31,559 nucleotides of DNA from JAISST01 sp050434145 (GCF_050434145.1 NZ_JBNPVX010000035.1:1-31559), one strand, 5' to 3'; shown: positions 7,798 through 15,994, counted from the stretch's first letter. The notes: generated by a model not told the origin, from the sequence alone. Numbers and translations are program-made.

Positions 7798-9450
7798 CTA
7801 TTCTGCAAAATGCATTTTATCAAATTTTACTTCATATTGAGTTGGTGCAAATTCTACCCCTTTCAAATCTTTTATATATATTGCCTTATTACATTCGTAT
7901 GTTAATGTAAGATATACAGCATCTTCATGCAATCTTGTTAATATTTCACCATATATTCTTTGTCGTTCTTCTTCATTGGTAGTTACTAAAACATTGGTAA
8001 TATTTTTATCTATTTCTGATTTATCTGGTAATCCCAATTGTGCTTCATAATCTCCATAAACCCTTTGTCTCATGGCTGCCATTGAAGATTGTGGATCATA
8101 TGGAGTACCCCAACTTATATTAAATACCATATCAAATTTTCCATTCTTCTGTTTATCTCTATATGATTGTTCTTCCTCTCCTGATATATTCAATTGTATT
8201 CCAACTTTTTTGAATTCTGATTGCAAATATTCAGATATATTTTTTTCTGTAACACTATCATTATTATATAATAGGTTTAATACTAGCTTTTCACCATCTT
8301 TGGATAAAATTCCATCTGTACTTTCTGTCCAGCCAGCTTCTTTTAGCAATTCTTTAGATTTTTCTAGATTATATTCATATGGTTGCAAATCTATATTACA
8401 ATATGGAATATTTTTTGCATATAATGTTTCTGCTGGAGATTCTAATCCATAAAATATCCCTTCAGAAATTGCTTTTTTATCTGTAGCATGTTGTATTGCA
8501 TATCTTACTTTTTTATCTTTCAAAATTTTATTGTTTGTATTAAGTAATATTTGTCTTGTAGAAGTTGGTTCTGACAACGCAACTGTAAATCTCTTATCAT
8601 CTTTATACTTTTTCACAGTATCAGCATCTATCATATTTTTATGAAAAATAAAATCTATTTCCCCTTTTTCTAATGCCATTATACGTGTTTGGTTATCAGG
8701 AATTACTTTTACCAAAATCCTCTTAATTTTTGGTTTTTCTCCCCAATAATCTTCATTAATAACAAATACAGCATATTCATCAGTTACATTTTTTTCCAAT
8801 TTATATGGACCAGTACCTATATATGCTTCTACACCATCTTTTGTTGTCCCATTTTTCATTGCTTTAGGCGATATCATTGCAAATGGTCTAGTTACTGCTA
8901 ATTCAGTAAGCATTGGATAATACGGTTTTGACATTTTTATTTGAATAGTATCATCATCTATCAACTCTATTGACTCAAGTAATTGCATCATTTCTAGCCA
9001 CGTATGTCTACTTTTATTATCTAATATCGCATCAAAATTAGCTTTTATTGCTCTTGCATCACATATTTCACCATCATGAAATTTTACGCCTTTTCTTATT
9101 TTAAAAGTATATACTTTTCCATCATCACTTATTGTATAACTTTCTGCAAGCCCTGGTGTATAACCGCCATTTTTATCTAAATTTATTAGTGTTTCATACA
9201 GCATTTCTTGTGCATACATCTCTCCAGCATAAAGATGTGGATTTAAATCTCTTATATCTCTAAAATTAACAAATACTAATTCTTCTTTCTTTTCGTTTTT
9301 AGCACTTTTTACTTTTCCTTCTATTTTTTCTGCTGCTACTGAAGTCTCTTTTTTTGTTGTTTCTTTTTTTTCAGCATTTCCTCCATAGCTAACTAATGTT
9401 ATACTTAATGCTAATATTCCAAAAGTTGACTTTAAAAAATTAAATTTCAT
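7798..9450 (-). CDS. nikA: Nickel/peptide ABC importer substrate-binding protein, NikA-like, without lipobox Cys
   Basis: Periplasmic ligand receptor (SBP_bac_5 family), 550 residues. Long stretches parallel E. coli NikA as I remember it: LNPHLYAGEMYAQEMLYE, NKSRHTWLE, PYYPMLTELAVTRPF, GTGPY, SWGTPYDP, ILTRLHEDAVYL. Counterparts of the Arg and Trp/Tyr residues that hold the Ni-chelate are present (Arg148, Trp151, Arg188, Trp447, Tyr451), but the position of NikA's metal-binding His is Gln454. The signal peptide ends LVSYGGNAEKK: the lipobox Cys expected before GG is Tyr22 (TAT, one base from TGT). The protein may therefore be a soluble periplasmic receptor cut after GNA, or the Cys was lost. 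Nickel chelate is my best guess; peptide or opine-metal ligands are possible. Confidence 0.8.
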   Translation of the reverse strand: MKFNFLKSTFGILALSITLVSYGGNAEKKETTKKETSVAAEKIEGKVKSAKNEKKEELVFVNFRDIRDLNPHLYAGEMYAQEMLYETLINLDKNGGYTPGLAESYTISDDGKVYTFKIRKGVKFHDGEICDARAIKANFDAILDNKSRHTWLEMMQLLESIELIDDDTIQIKMSKPYYPMLTELAVTRPFAMISPKAMKNGTTKDGVEAYIGTGPYKLEKNVTDEYAVFVINEDYWGEKPKIKRILVKVIPDNQTRIMALEKGEIDFIFHKNMIDADTVKKYKDDKRFTVALSEPTSTRQILLNTNNKILKDKKVRYAIQHATDKKAISEGIFYGLESPAETLYAKNIPYCNIDLQPYEYNLEKSKELLKEAGWTESTDGILSKDGEKLVLNLLYNNDSVTEKNISEYLQSEFKKVGIQLNISGEEEQSYRDKQKNGKFDMVFNISWGTPYDPQSSMAAMRQRVYGDYEAQLGLPDKSEIDKNITNVLVTTNEEERQRIYGEILTRLHEDAVYLTLTYECNKAIYIKDLKGVEFAPTQYEVKFDKMHFAE

Positions 9451-9660
9451 AAATTATTACCTCTCCTTTATAGTTTGATCTACAAAATATTTCTATTTTT
9501 ATACAATATCATATTATATCTTATTTTGCAAATATTTTTATATTCATATTCTTTACCATTATTAATAATTTATATTTTGAAAATGAAATTATTTGTTAAT
9601 CTTTTTTACATTTATTTCTGTTATTAAAAATTTTGTTCTTTTTTGTTTAATAAATTTATA
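9451..9660 (-). promoter_or_regulatory. Upstream region of the nik operon
   Basis: Gene-free AT-rich DNA. The nikA ribosome binding site (GGAGAGGT) is 8-9 nt before the ATG. A minus-strand TATAAT lies at 9518-9513, without a convincing -35 at 17 nt; an alternative TTGCAA...TATTGT pair with 17 nt spacing overlaps it. The -10 area (9500-9519) is an imperfect palindrome that could be an operator. I looked for a NiCo riboswitch or a NikR-type GTATGA dyad and saw neither. Confidence 0.3.
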
Positions 9661-9673
9661 TCACTTAATATAT

Positions 9674-9706
9674 AAAAATGGTACTATACAACAAGGTATA
9701 GTACCA
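9674..9706 (-). terminator. Terminator after gldA (works in both directions)
   Basis: A perfect 11-bp stem: TGGTACTATAC at 9679-9689 pairs with GTATAGTACCA at 9696-9706 around the 6-nt loop AACAAG. On the minus strand it is followed by TTTTTATAT, so it ends gldA transcription 72 nt after the gldA stop and insulates nikA. On the plus strand a T-rich tail also follows. Confidence 0.85.
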
Positions 9707-9777
9707 TCATTTCTTTTTTTTATTTTTCTACAACAGATATAGATAAACGTTTTAGCTTATATCAGTGAAAAGTAATT

Positions 9778-10869
9778 TTATTTTCTAGATTCACCTATTT
9801 CATTAACTTTATAAATAGCATTTTCTACATCGTCTATTGACACTGCAAAAGGCATATTCTTTGTGGATTGTGTCGGAGCACAAGCTGCTGCTGCTATATT
9901 TTTAATTTCTTCAGGATTTATTTTAACTATACCTAAATCTGATAATTTAGTAGGTAAACCAATACTTTTACAGAAATTAAATACTTCATCATAATCCTTT
10001 TCTGATACTTTTTCTAATATTAATTGGCATAATGTCCCATAGGCAACTTTTTCTCCATGAAGTGCTTTATGAGCCTGTTGACTTTGTGAAAATCCATCAT
10101 TTATTGCATGAGCTGCAGCTAGTCCACCACTTTCAAAGCCTATTCCACTAAGCAAAATATTTGCTTCTAAAATATTTTCAATTGCTTCTCCTACTATTCC
10201 GTTCTCAAATTCTTCCAAAGCTTTCTCTCCATTTGCCAATAATAATTCATAACATAATTTTCCCATTTGCAATGCTATACTTGTCGCTGTCCCTCTTCCC
10301 ATATTCTTGGCCTTTGACTCTTTACATGCTCTAGCTTCAAAATAAGTAGACAGAGCATCCCCCATTCCTGCTATTAAATATTTTTTAGGAGATTTAATCA
10401 AAAGATCTGGATCTACTATTACAAGATCTGGATTTCTTTTCCCAAAAATAACTTTTACTACCTCCCCTTTGTCATTGTATACTACACTTAATCCACTACA
10501 TGGTGCATCATTGGATGCTATTGTTGGAATTACAATAGAAGTTGAATCCAAACCTACTGCCACTGCTGTTCCTGTGTCTATTATTTTACCACCACCAAAT
10601 GATATTACACTATTACAATTATTTGTCTTTCCTATTTCTACAAGTCGTGATATCTCTTCTAGAGTACACTCACCATTAAATATTTCACAAATACATTTGT
10701 ATCCTGCCTCTGTTATTGATGAATATATAATTTCCCATATTTCTGATTTACTTCTTTTACTCATTAATACCAGAAAATTAGTGCCCATATTTTTTATAAT
10801 TTTTCCAATATTTTTTACTTCACCAGCTCCTTGAATGTATTTTCCTGGTGCTTTTAAAATCTTTGCCAT
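9778..10869 (-). CDS. gldA: Glycerol dehydrogenase (iron-containing alcohol dehydrogenase superfamily)
   Basis: NAD-dependent oxidation of glycerol to dihydroxyacetone (reversible), cytoplasmic, zinc-dependent. 363 residues, typical for GldA (about 367). Visible: SFGGGKIIDTG at 90-100 (NAD binding), IPTIASNDAPCSG at 114-126, and the three metal ligands Asp171 (GMGDALSTYFEA), His254 (AAAHAINDG) and His271 (HKALHGEKVAYG), at the positions I recall for E. coli GldA. The ATG at 10869 has GGAGG 6 nt upstream. A single-gene unit: terminator downstream, long regulatory region upstream. No glycerol kinase or facilitator gene adjoins it. Some family members act on other small diols or hydroxyketones. 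Confidence 0.92.
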   Translation of the reverse strand: MAKILKAPGKYIQGAGEVKNIGKIIKNMGTNFLVLMSKRSKSEIWEIIYSSITEAGYKCICEIFNGECTLEEISRLVEIGKTNNCNSVISFGGGKIIDTGTAVAVGLDSTSIVIPTIASNDAPCSGLSVVYNDKGEVVKVIFGKRNPDLVIVDPDLLIKSPKKYLIAGMGDALSTYFEARACKESKAKNMGRGTATSIALQMGKLCYELLLANGEKALEEFENGIVGEAIENILEANILLSGIGFESGGLAAAHAINDGFSQSQQAHKALHGEKVAYGTLCQLILEKVSEKDYDEVFNFCKSIGLPTKLSDLGIVKINPEEIKNIAAAACAPTQSTKNMPFAVSIDDVENAIYKVNEIGESRK

Positions 10870-10908
10870 AAAATTCCTCCATCAAGATAATTTTTTATAT
10901 TTTTAGCC

Positions 10909-10946
10909 ACCTATAACATAAAAATATTGATTTATCTGTTATAGGT
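10909..10946 (-). promoter_or_regulatory. 10-bp inverted repeat in the gldA 5' region
   Basis: ACCTATAACA (10909-10918) and TGTTATAGGT (10937-10946) are perfect inverted repeats separated by 18 nt. A minus-strand TATAAT lies at 10981-10976, so the repeat probably falls in the gldA 5' untranslated region, about 40 nt before the start codon. The right arm is itself a dyad (TGTTATAGGTAACA). No T-run follows on the minus strand, so it is not a simple terminator. Operator or mRNA hairpin; unproven. Confidence 0.45.
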
Positions 10947-11458
10947 AACATATTTTCTTCTAATATTTAATTATCATTATATGCTTATTTATATAGCAAA
11001 TTACGTGCCAAAAACATTATTGATTTTGATGTTATTTCAACTTTTTTTATTTCATTTTTGCAATTTTGTTTTATTTTTGCAACAGACTTTGATTGTTTTT
11101 TATTGAAATTATAATATAAACCATGCTGATTTATTCTTTTCTAATTTATTTATATTTATCCAAATGTTTTAATCTTCTTTTACTGTAAAACTATTAACCT
11201 AATATTTATCAAAAGTTATGGCATCAGTCCTATATCATCTTTTCCATAAAAACTTAGCATATACTTCTAAGTCATTATCTAATCAACAATTTACATGCAA
11301 AATTTCACAAATTTTCAAGTATAATTTTGACTTTTTCAATATTTCTTTTCTAATTTTCTATTTTCACTTTTTTGATTTTTTAAACATCTCTTTTTCTACC
11401 TAAACAATAAAATTTTCTAATTAATTGGAAAATTCTTTTATAATATTCTTATATCCTT
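10947..11458. other. Gene-free AT-rich region between the MORN gene and gldA
   Basis: No reading frame here looks like a protein. I see the tentative gldA -10 (TATAAT, 10981-10976) and two direct repeats TTTTTGCAA (11055-11063 and 11074-11082) spaced 19 bp apart, about two helical turns, as an activator or catabolite-type site might be. Near the left side of the MORN gene, a 7-bp inverted repeat (about 11411-11432, AATTTTC...GAAAATT on the minus strand, then TTATTGTTT) may be a weak terminator for that gene. Confidence 0.4.
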
Positions 11459-13639
11459 CTATCTAATTTTAAATATCATTTTTAAATATGCATATAATTG
11501 AGTCTTGTTCCATATTAATTTTTTTTCATATTCACTTGGTTCTTCATATTTATAAATATATTCTTCTTCTATAAGATATCTTTTTAATCTTCCAAGAATT
11601 TTTCCTTTATCAAAGAATAATTCTTCCACTATAATTTCATCCCAATTTCTTATAATCATTTTTCCATTTAATTTTTCATAATAAAAGTAACCCTCTGTGA
11701 CGAAACTACTACTTGCAGTAACTATTACAAAATCTTCATTTAATTTACCATTTTTACATTGTGATATAAGTGTTAAATTTAAATCTATCAGTTCTTCTAT
11801 TAAAAAATTATCATTCTCTTTAACTGAAAATAATGAAAAATCTATATTATTTTTACGGGATTTCATATCATAATTTTTTTTACTACAAGATAAAACTTTC
11901 CCTTCAACATATTTTTCTGATACATAATATTCACCATTAGGAAAACATAAATAAAATTTTCCATGCAACACTCTGTCAAAATACGACAATGAACATTTCA
12001 AATTCCCATTTGGATAGTATTTTTCAAATAACCCATCCCCATTTAAATTTGAAAATATGTAGTGATTTCTCTGTTCTATTTCATATATTTCATTTATTTC
12101 TTTGGTGCTTATGTGGTATAAATACTCCTCTTCATTTCTAAATTCATTTTGAAAAAATCTTTCTATATATTCAATTGAATATTTTTTCTTATCTTTAAAT
12201 TCTTTTAATTTTGATTTATCCAAAATAATTTTATTTATCAAACTTTTTTCTTCTTTAAGATTACCATTAGAGCTATATTTCTTAATTTTATCTGATAAAT
12301 AATTGTTTATGAATATCCCTTCACCCATTATTTTTCCGTTACTATAAAAAAATTTCCACTTGCCTTCATAGACATTATTCACCGCATAATAGATTTTTTT
12401 TAGTTGACCATTTGGATAAAAACATGTTATTTTTCCATTCTTTTTTCCCTTCAAATATGAAATACTCTCTTTTATTTGACCATTATTATAATATATTAAA
12501 TACTCCCCACATATTAGATTATCCATTATATTCCATTTTTTTTGTATACTTCCATTTGCATAATACTGTTTTTCTGTGATGATTTCATCTTTTATATTCT
12601 GATTCTCATTTAATAATTTTTTATCTGAATTTATTTTATATTTTTTATTTTTCTCCATTTCTATAAAATCTCTTAATTTCTGATTATTATCAAATAAACT
12701 TCTTCTTTTAAAATTATCAGTATCATAAAAATTTTCTTTTTCATTATCAAAAATTATTTGATTTCCTAGCCACCTAAAAACATCACTACTATGATAAATT
12801 GCATTTTCAGCAAGTAATTCACCTTTTACTACTTTCCCTGACTCAAATAGGAAATGTTTTAATACTTTTCCATTTCTCTCATATTCCTTATATTCACCAT
12901 GAATTTTTCCCATTTCAAAATTACAAATTGCTAGTATATTTCCATTAGAGTAATATCCAATGAACTCTCCATGCAATTCTCCATTTTCATATTTAAATAT
13001 AAGCTGTCCATTTCTGTTCTTGTAATAAGATTTGTATTGTCCATGAGCAATATTATCTTTATAGAATGTATTGATATTTAAATTTCCATTTGCATAATAT
13101 GCAAGATATTCCCCAAATTCTATTCCATTTTTGTAACTCTGCAGCTCCAATAAATATCTCTCTTTGCTATATTTTTTTATTTCACCATTCAAAAGTCCAT
13201 ATTTAAATTCACCAGTCATCATTATTTCTCCAGAAAAATAATATGCTGTAAATGGTCCATCTAATACACCATTTTCATCATAAGATATTTTTAACTTTGG
13301 GATTTTTAAAGTTTTGATTTTTAATAATTCAGTGTTTTTTGTAAAAGTTAATTTTTTTTTATTATTTTTTTCTGCAATATAATACAATTCAATTTCTGTA
13401 CCAAATTCAAAGATTTTAATTTTATTGGTTGAAAAAGTTTTTTTTAAAATTATATCATAATTTATGTCAAAGGACCATAAAAGCTCCTCTTCTTGTTCAA
13501 AATGTTTGTAATTTCTACTCATAATATCCTGTTTTTCGCAAAGTAATTGGTCGACTTCATATTCTGGAGTTGGAATTATTATGAGAATTAGTGTGCACAG
13601 AACTACTAATAATGTTACAATTACTACTCCTATTTCCAT
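11459..13639 (-). CDS. Large membrane-anchored MORN-repeat (YwqK-like) protein
   Basis: 726 residues. Residues 3-27 form one hydrophobic helix (VVIVTLLVVLCTLILIIIP), so the rest probably projects across one membrane face as an N-terminally anchored protein. The body holds about a dozen MORN_2-type repeats of the form GxYxxYYxNGxL, in blocks near 130-275, 360-480 and 555-600 (for example GEYLAYYANGNLN, GEFIGYYSNGNIL, GKFYLCFPNGEYY). In toxin-rich loci such proteins are often annotated as YwqK-family antitoxins, but no biochemical role is certain. The ATG at 13639 has AAGGTGG 6-7 nt upstream. It is last in transcription order after the toxin/immunity array. A role in protection from a toxin is inference from position only. 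Confidence 0.7.
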   Translation of the reverse strand: MEIGVVIVTLLVVLCTLILIIIPTPEYEVDQLLCEKQDIMSRNYKHFEQEEELLWSFDINYDIILKKTFSTNKIKIFEFGTEIELYYIAEKNNKKKLTFTKNTELLKIKTLKIPKLKISYDENGVLDGPFTAYYFSGEIMMTGEFKYGLLNGEIKKYSKERYLLELQSYKNGIEFGEYLAYYANGNLNINTFYKDNIAHGQYKSYYKNRNGQLIFKYENGELHGEFIGYYSNGNILAICNFEMGKIHGEYKEYERNGKVLKHFLFESGKVVKGELLAENAIYHSSDVFRWLGNQIIFDNEKENFYDTDNFKRRSLFDNNQKLRDFIEMEKNKKYKINSDKKLLNENQNIKDEIITEKQYYANGSIQKKWNIMDNLICGEYLIYYNNGQIKESISYLKGKKNGKITCFYPNGQLKKIYYAVNNVYEGKWKFFYSNGKIMGEGIFINNYLSDKIKKYSSNGNLKEEKSLINKIILDKSKLKEFKDKKKYSIEYIERFFQNEFRNEEEYLYHISTKEINEIYEIEQRNHYIFSNLNGDGLFEKYYPNGNLKCSLSYFDRVLHGKFYLCFPNGEYYVSEKYVEGKVLSCSKKNYDMKSRKNNIDFSLFSVKENDNFLIEELIDLNLTLISQCKNGKLNEDFVIVTASSSFVTEGYFYYEKLNGKMIIRNWDEIIVEELFFDKGKILGRLKRYLIEEEYIYKYEEPSEYEKKLIWNKTQLYAYLKMIFKIR

Positions 13640-13822
13640 TTGTTACCACCTTTAATTTATATATTTCACCTATATTATTAAACATATTTCTTTTATATAT
13701 TATATAATTTTTCTCATCATAAAGACTTTTATATGATATAACAATTCTTTTCAAAAATCCATATTAATATTATTTTTTATAAAAATTTTAAAAAATACAG
13801 AATTTTATAATCTGAAATGTGC

Positions 13823-13969
13823 TTATTTATATTGTTGATTGCTTTTTGCCTTTTGTAATTTCTTTGTTATTTTCATCATAAATTTTAATTTCATCGCATT
13901 ATCATTATGTTCTTCATACTTTTCAATTTTTTCATCACCACTAACCATCTCTATTACATATTCTTTCAT
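13823..13969 (-). pseudogene. Third, broken copy of the right-edge immunity gene
   Basis: ATG at 13969 opens MKEYVIEMVSGDEKIEKYEE, matching the start of the intact immunity protein at 30633-31001 (MKEKIKDYTIEMV..EEKVEKYEE). After NDNAM the frame slips: one A is missing in a short A-run. The other frame then reads IKIYDENNKEITKGKK as in the intact copy, before homology ends around 13840. The remaining two-thirds of the protein is absent. A GGAG site precedes the ATG. It is a relic left by recombination in the toxin array. Confidence 0.75.
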
Positions 13970-14162
13970 TTATTTTCTCCTCTTTAAGTTGATAAAGGTA
14001 ACTTAAACTTTTATATTTGTATTGCAAGCTTTCTATCCAATTACTTCCTTCTACATGTCCACTGATTGAACCTGTTCTGATGTCTGCTCCTTTAACTAAG
14101 TAACTTAATTTATCAAATAAACCAAAAGTATCTTTTGTGAAAAATTCTTTTTTCCTATTCTT
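13941..14162 (-). pseudogene. Unrecognised protein fragment overlapping the barstar 3' end
   Basis: An open stretch with no start codon, bounded by TGA upstream, reads through DTFGLFDKLSYLVKGAD, RTGSISGHVEGSNWIES and LQYKYKSLSYLYQL. Composition is protein-like rather than the Leu/Phe/Ser noise of shadow frames. It overlaps the end of the barstar-like gene in another frame and runs into the start of the immunity relic at 13969. I do not recognise the family. Given the surroundings it is probably the tail of a former toxin module. Confidence 0.4.
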
Positions 14163-14512
14163 TCATTTCTTCTTAATAATATCCATTCAATCATTTCAAA
14201 AAAATTTATTTTTTCTTTTTCATTATTTTTCATAAAATCATTATAATTATTGATAATTAATAATATAGTATCATATTTAATCCAACTTAAATCTTTCATC
14301 CAATCAATGTAACCATCATAGGTAGGATATCTTGAAAATTTTGGAAAATTAAATGCATCTCCTATGGCTTTTATATAATCTTCCCAATTTTGAATTTTTT
14401 TTCCATCAAATTCGCTTTTAAAATAACTCGTTTTGATTTTACTAATACTTTTATATAGTTCTTTTTTATCATTTAATTTTATTATTTTATTCATTATATT
14501 ATTTTCTTTCAT
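14105..14512 (-). CDS. Barstar-like RNase inhibitor (immunity protein)
   Basis: 135 residues, cytoplasmic, no signal peptide. The central part has the barstar layout: SEFDGKKIQNWEDYIKAIGD, then FPKFSRYPTYDGYIDWMKDL, then SWIKYDTILLIINNY. That is an Asp-Gly strand, a helix, the FP...Y..GYxDWMxDL region corresponding to barstar's barnase-binding segment, and a following strand. It is clearly paralogous to the protein at 15560-15967. The barstar family binds and blocks barnase-type RNases. No RNase gene directly precedes this copy; the nearest is at 15995. Its ATG overlaps the stop of a short upstream frame (ATGA). Confidence 0.72.
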   Translation of the reverse strand: MKENNIMNKIIKLNDKKELYKSISKIKTSYFKSEFDGKKIQNWEDYIKAIGDAFNFPKFSRYPTYDGYIDWMKDLSWIKYDTILLIINNYNDFMKNNEKEKINFFEMIEWILLRRNERIGKKNFSQKILLVYLIN

Positions 14513-14625
14513 ATAACTCCTGTATATATTTCATTTATCGTTTCTAAAAACTCACAGCCCAATTTTTCTAATACTTTTGGATTGTCAAATTTAAATAACC
14601 TCCACTTACATTTGAAAAATTTCAC
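14509..14625 (-). CDS. Short frame coupled to the barstar gene, unknown
   Basis: From GTG 14625 a 38-residue frame (starting VKFFKCKWRLFKFDNPKVL, ending ETINEIYTGVI) stops at TGA overlapping the barstar ATG. The frame is open upstream back to the stop of the decayed immunity gene at 14677. It has no clear ribosome binding site. Charged and aromatic, it could be the tail of a toxin whose inhibitor is the barstar-like protein, or chance. Not recognised. Confidence 0.3.
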   Translation of the reverse strand: MKFFKCKWRLFKFDNPKVLEKLGCEFLETINEIYTGVI

Positions 14626-14644
14626 TGTTCTTACTTCTTTTTTC

Positions 14645-14672
14645 GGTGTGATTTTATAAATAAAATCACACC
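14645..14672 (+). terminator. Perfect 12-bp hairpin with a T-run on the plus strand
   Basis: GGTGTGATTTTA (14645-14656) pairs perfectly with TAAAATCACACC (14661-14672) around a 4-nt loop. On the plus strand it is followed by TTTTTTATTT; on the minus strand, where all the genes are, A residues follow. It therefore looks like a terminator for plus-strand (antisense) transcription, just after the stop of the decayed immunity gene. Confidence 0.6.
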
Positions 14673-14676
14673 TTTT

Positions 14677-15065
14677 TTATTTATAAAATATGTGTGAATT
14701 ATTACTATATTTCTCTTCTTTATTATAATAATCATCAATTGCTTTACTGTCTGCGCAAACTACTATCATATTCGTACTATTGTGTGTTAAAAACACTCCC
14801 AAAGTTTGGACTATATCTTCTTTTTTTTTCTGCAGTTTCAAGATGAAAATGTCTATCTTCTCTGTATGATTCACTAAACCTTATTAATTCCGTCCCAAAG
14901 CCTAACAATGGATTTTTACTTAAATAAAGTATTACTTGCTTCAAATTTGTAACTTCATTATTATTTTCATCAAAAGCCTTTATACACATTACATTATCTT
15001 CTTTTTCTTCATATTTCTCTAATATATCAAAATTTGGCTCCAAATCAATTACATACTTTTTTCAT
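14677..15065 (-). pseudogene. Frameshifted second copy of the right-edge immunity gene
   Basis: Homologous throughout to the intact protein at 30633-31001. From ATG 15065 (with an AGGAG site) an A6 run shifts the frame; five A would give MKKYVIDLEPNFDILEKYEE. A second shift occurs in an A9 run (14821-14829); eight A would join ..HFHLETAEKK to EDIVQTLGVFLTHNS. Restored, it would be about 129 residues with the conserved LGFGTELIR motif. Both lesions are one extra A in a homopolymer. That could be true decay, phase variation, transcriptional slippage or base-calling error. The neighbour upstream is a decayed copy of the matching toxin. Confidence 0.8.
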
Positions 15066-15130
15066 ATATATTTCTCCTCACATAATATAATTGTAGATAA
15101 AATTTTGTTATAACATTAAATCTCATCACA

Positions 15131-15462
15131 TTAAAAACTATCAATTACATTTCCTTTTGAATCCAAGATAACGTGAAAATTTTTCCCATTTTTAGTTCCA
15201 TTTTTCATATATGTTTTTAATTGTTCTAGTATTTGAGAATTTGAATTTTTAGATGTTTCATAACCTATTGTATTTGTTCCAACAGTTGGTGTCCTATATA
15301 TTTTAACTCCATCATATATTCCTGCAACCCTACTAATCCATTCACTGAATGAACAACTACCCCTGCTGAATCTCATTCTTTCGCTGCATTTTTTAACACT
15401 AAGGCATTTGATATTGATGATATTCCCATAGTTAGACGTACTCCTACATAGGAACTCTTACT
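15131..15462 (-). pseudogene. Decayed copy of the right-edge CdiA-type toxin tail
   Basis: Matches the toxin tail at 31022-31559 (GIYxGVKIYRTPTVG, then NSxILEQLKTYMKNGTKNG, then FHxIxDxKGNxID). It carries an in-frame TGA after NAAKE (the intact copy has AAKEGDSAG), a frameshift after VNGLVG, and an in-frame deletion of about 50 codons between NGTKNGKN and FHVILD. The deleted part contains the intact copy's FGGDAHPILNRGYY and NHYNIEV segments, probably the toxin core. Non-functional. It stands with its frameshifted immunity gene as a duplicate cassette. Confidence 0.8.
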
Positions 15463-15559
15463 TTCTTATTTATCTTTATAATTTAAGTCTCTTTAATTTT
15501 ATAACCTTTTATCCTATTCATCATAATTATTCTTTAATTACATCTTCAATAAATATTTT

Positions 15560-15967
15560 CTAATCTACCAATAAAATTATCAATTGTTTTTTATAACATG
15601 CATTTTTTTGGTACCAATTCTTATTCCAAAATTTCAATATAATAGTCATCATTTCAATAAAATCTCTTTTATCCTTTATATTATCTTTCATAAAATATTT
15701 ATAGTTATTAATTATTAATAATAATCGATTAAATGGAATCCAATCTAAATCTCTCATCCAATCTAGATAACCATCACGATTAGGGTATTTATCCTCTTCA
15801 GGGAAATTGAGCATGTCGCCTATTTTTTGTATATAGTCATTCCATTGATTTATAATCTTTCCATCAATTTCTATTATCAAAGATTTTTCCTTCATTTCTT
15901 GAATGTACTCTTTCAGTTTTTTTTTATTTAGTTTTACTATTTTACTTTCATCATTATCTTGTACCAA
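15560..15967 (-). CDS. Barstar-like inhibitor of the adjacent barnase-like RNase
   Basis: 135 residues, no signal peptide. Barstar features: IIEIDGKIINQWNDYIQKIG, FPEEDKYPNRDGYLDWMRDL, DWIPFNRLLLIINNYKYFM. It lies 27 nt after the barnase-like gene, the usual toxin-then-inhibitor order, so it should bind that RNase's active site with its acidic segment. The start is TTG 15967: AGGAGGT lies 5 nt upstream and no ATG fits. Paralogue of 14105-14512. Family assignment rests on pattern and on the barnase neighbour. Confidence 0.8.
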   Translation of the reverse strand: MVQDNDESKIVKLNKKKLKEYIQEMKEKSLIIEIDGKIINQWNDYIQKIGDMLNFPEEDKYPNRDGYLDWMRDLDWIPFNRLLLIINNYKYFMKDNIKDKRDFIEMMTIILKFWNKNWYQKNACYKKQLIILLVD

Positions 15968-15994
15968 TGTAAACCTCCTAATTAAATATTTTTA

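Noticed and set aside
9451..9777. NiCo riboswitch or NikR operator before nikA
   Set aside because: The region is extremely AT-rich and lacks the G-rich junctions of NiCo RNA and any GTATGA...TCATAC dyad.
11218..11403. 61-residue plus frame in the gldA upstream region
   Set aside because: Phe/Leu/Ser-rich composition of AT-rich noise, no ribosome binding site.
13557..13754. 65-residue minus frame overlapping the start of the MORN gene
   Set aside because: Asn/Ser-rich noise in another frame; the MORN gene has the proper ribosome binding site.
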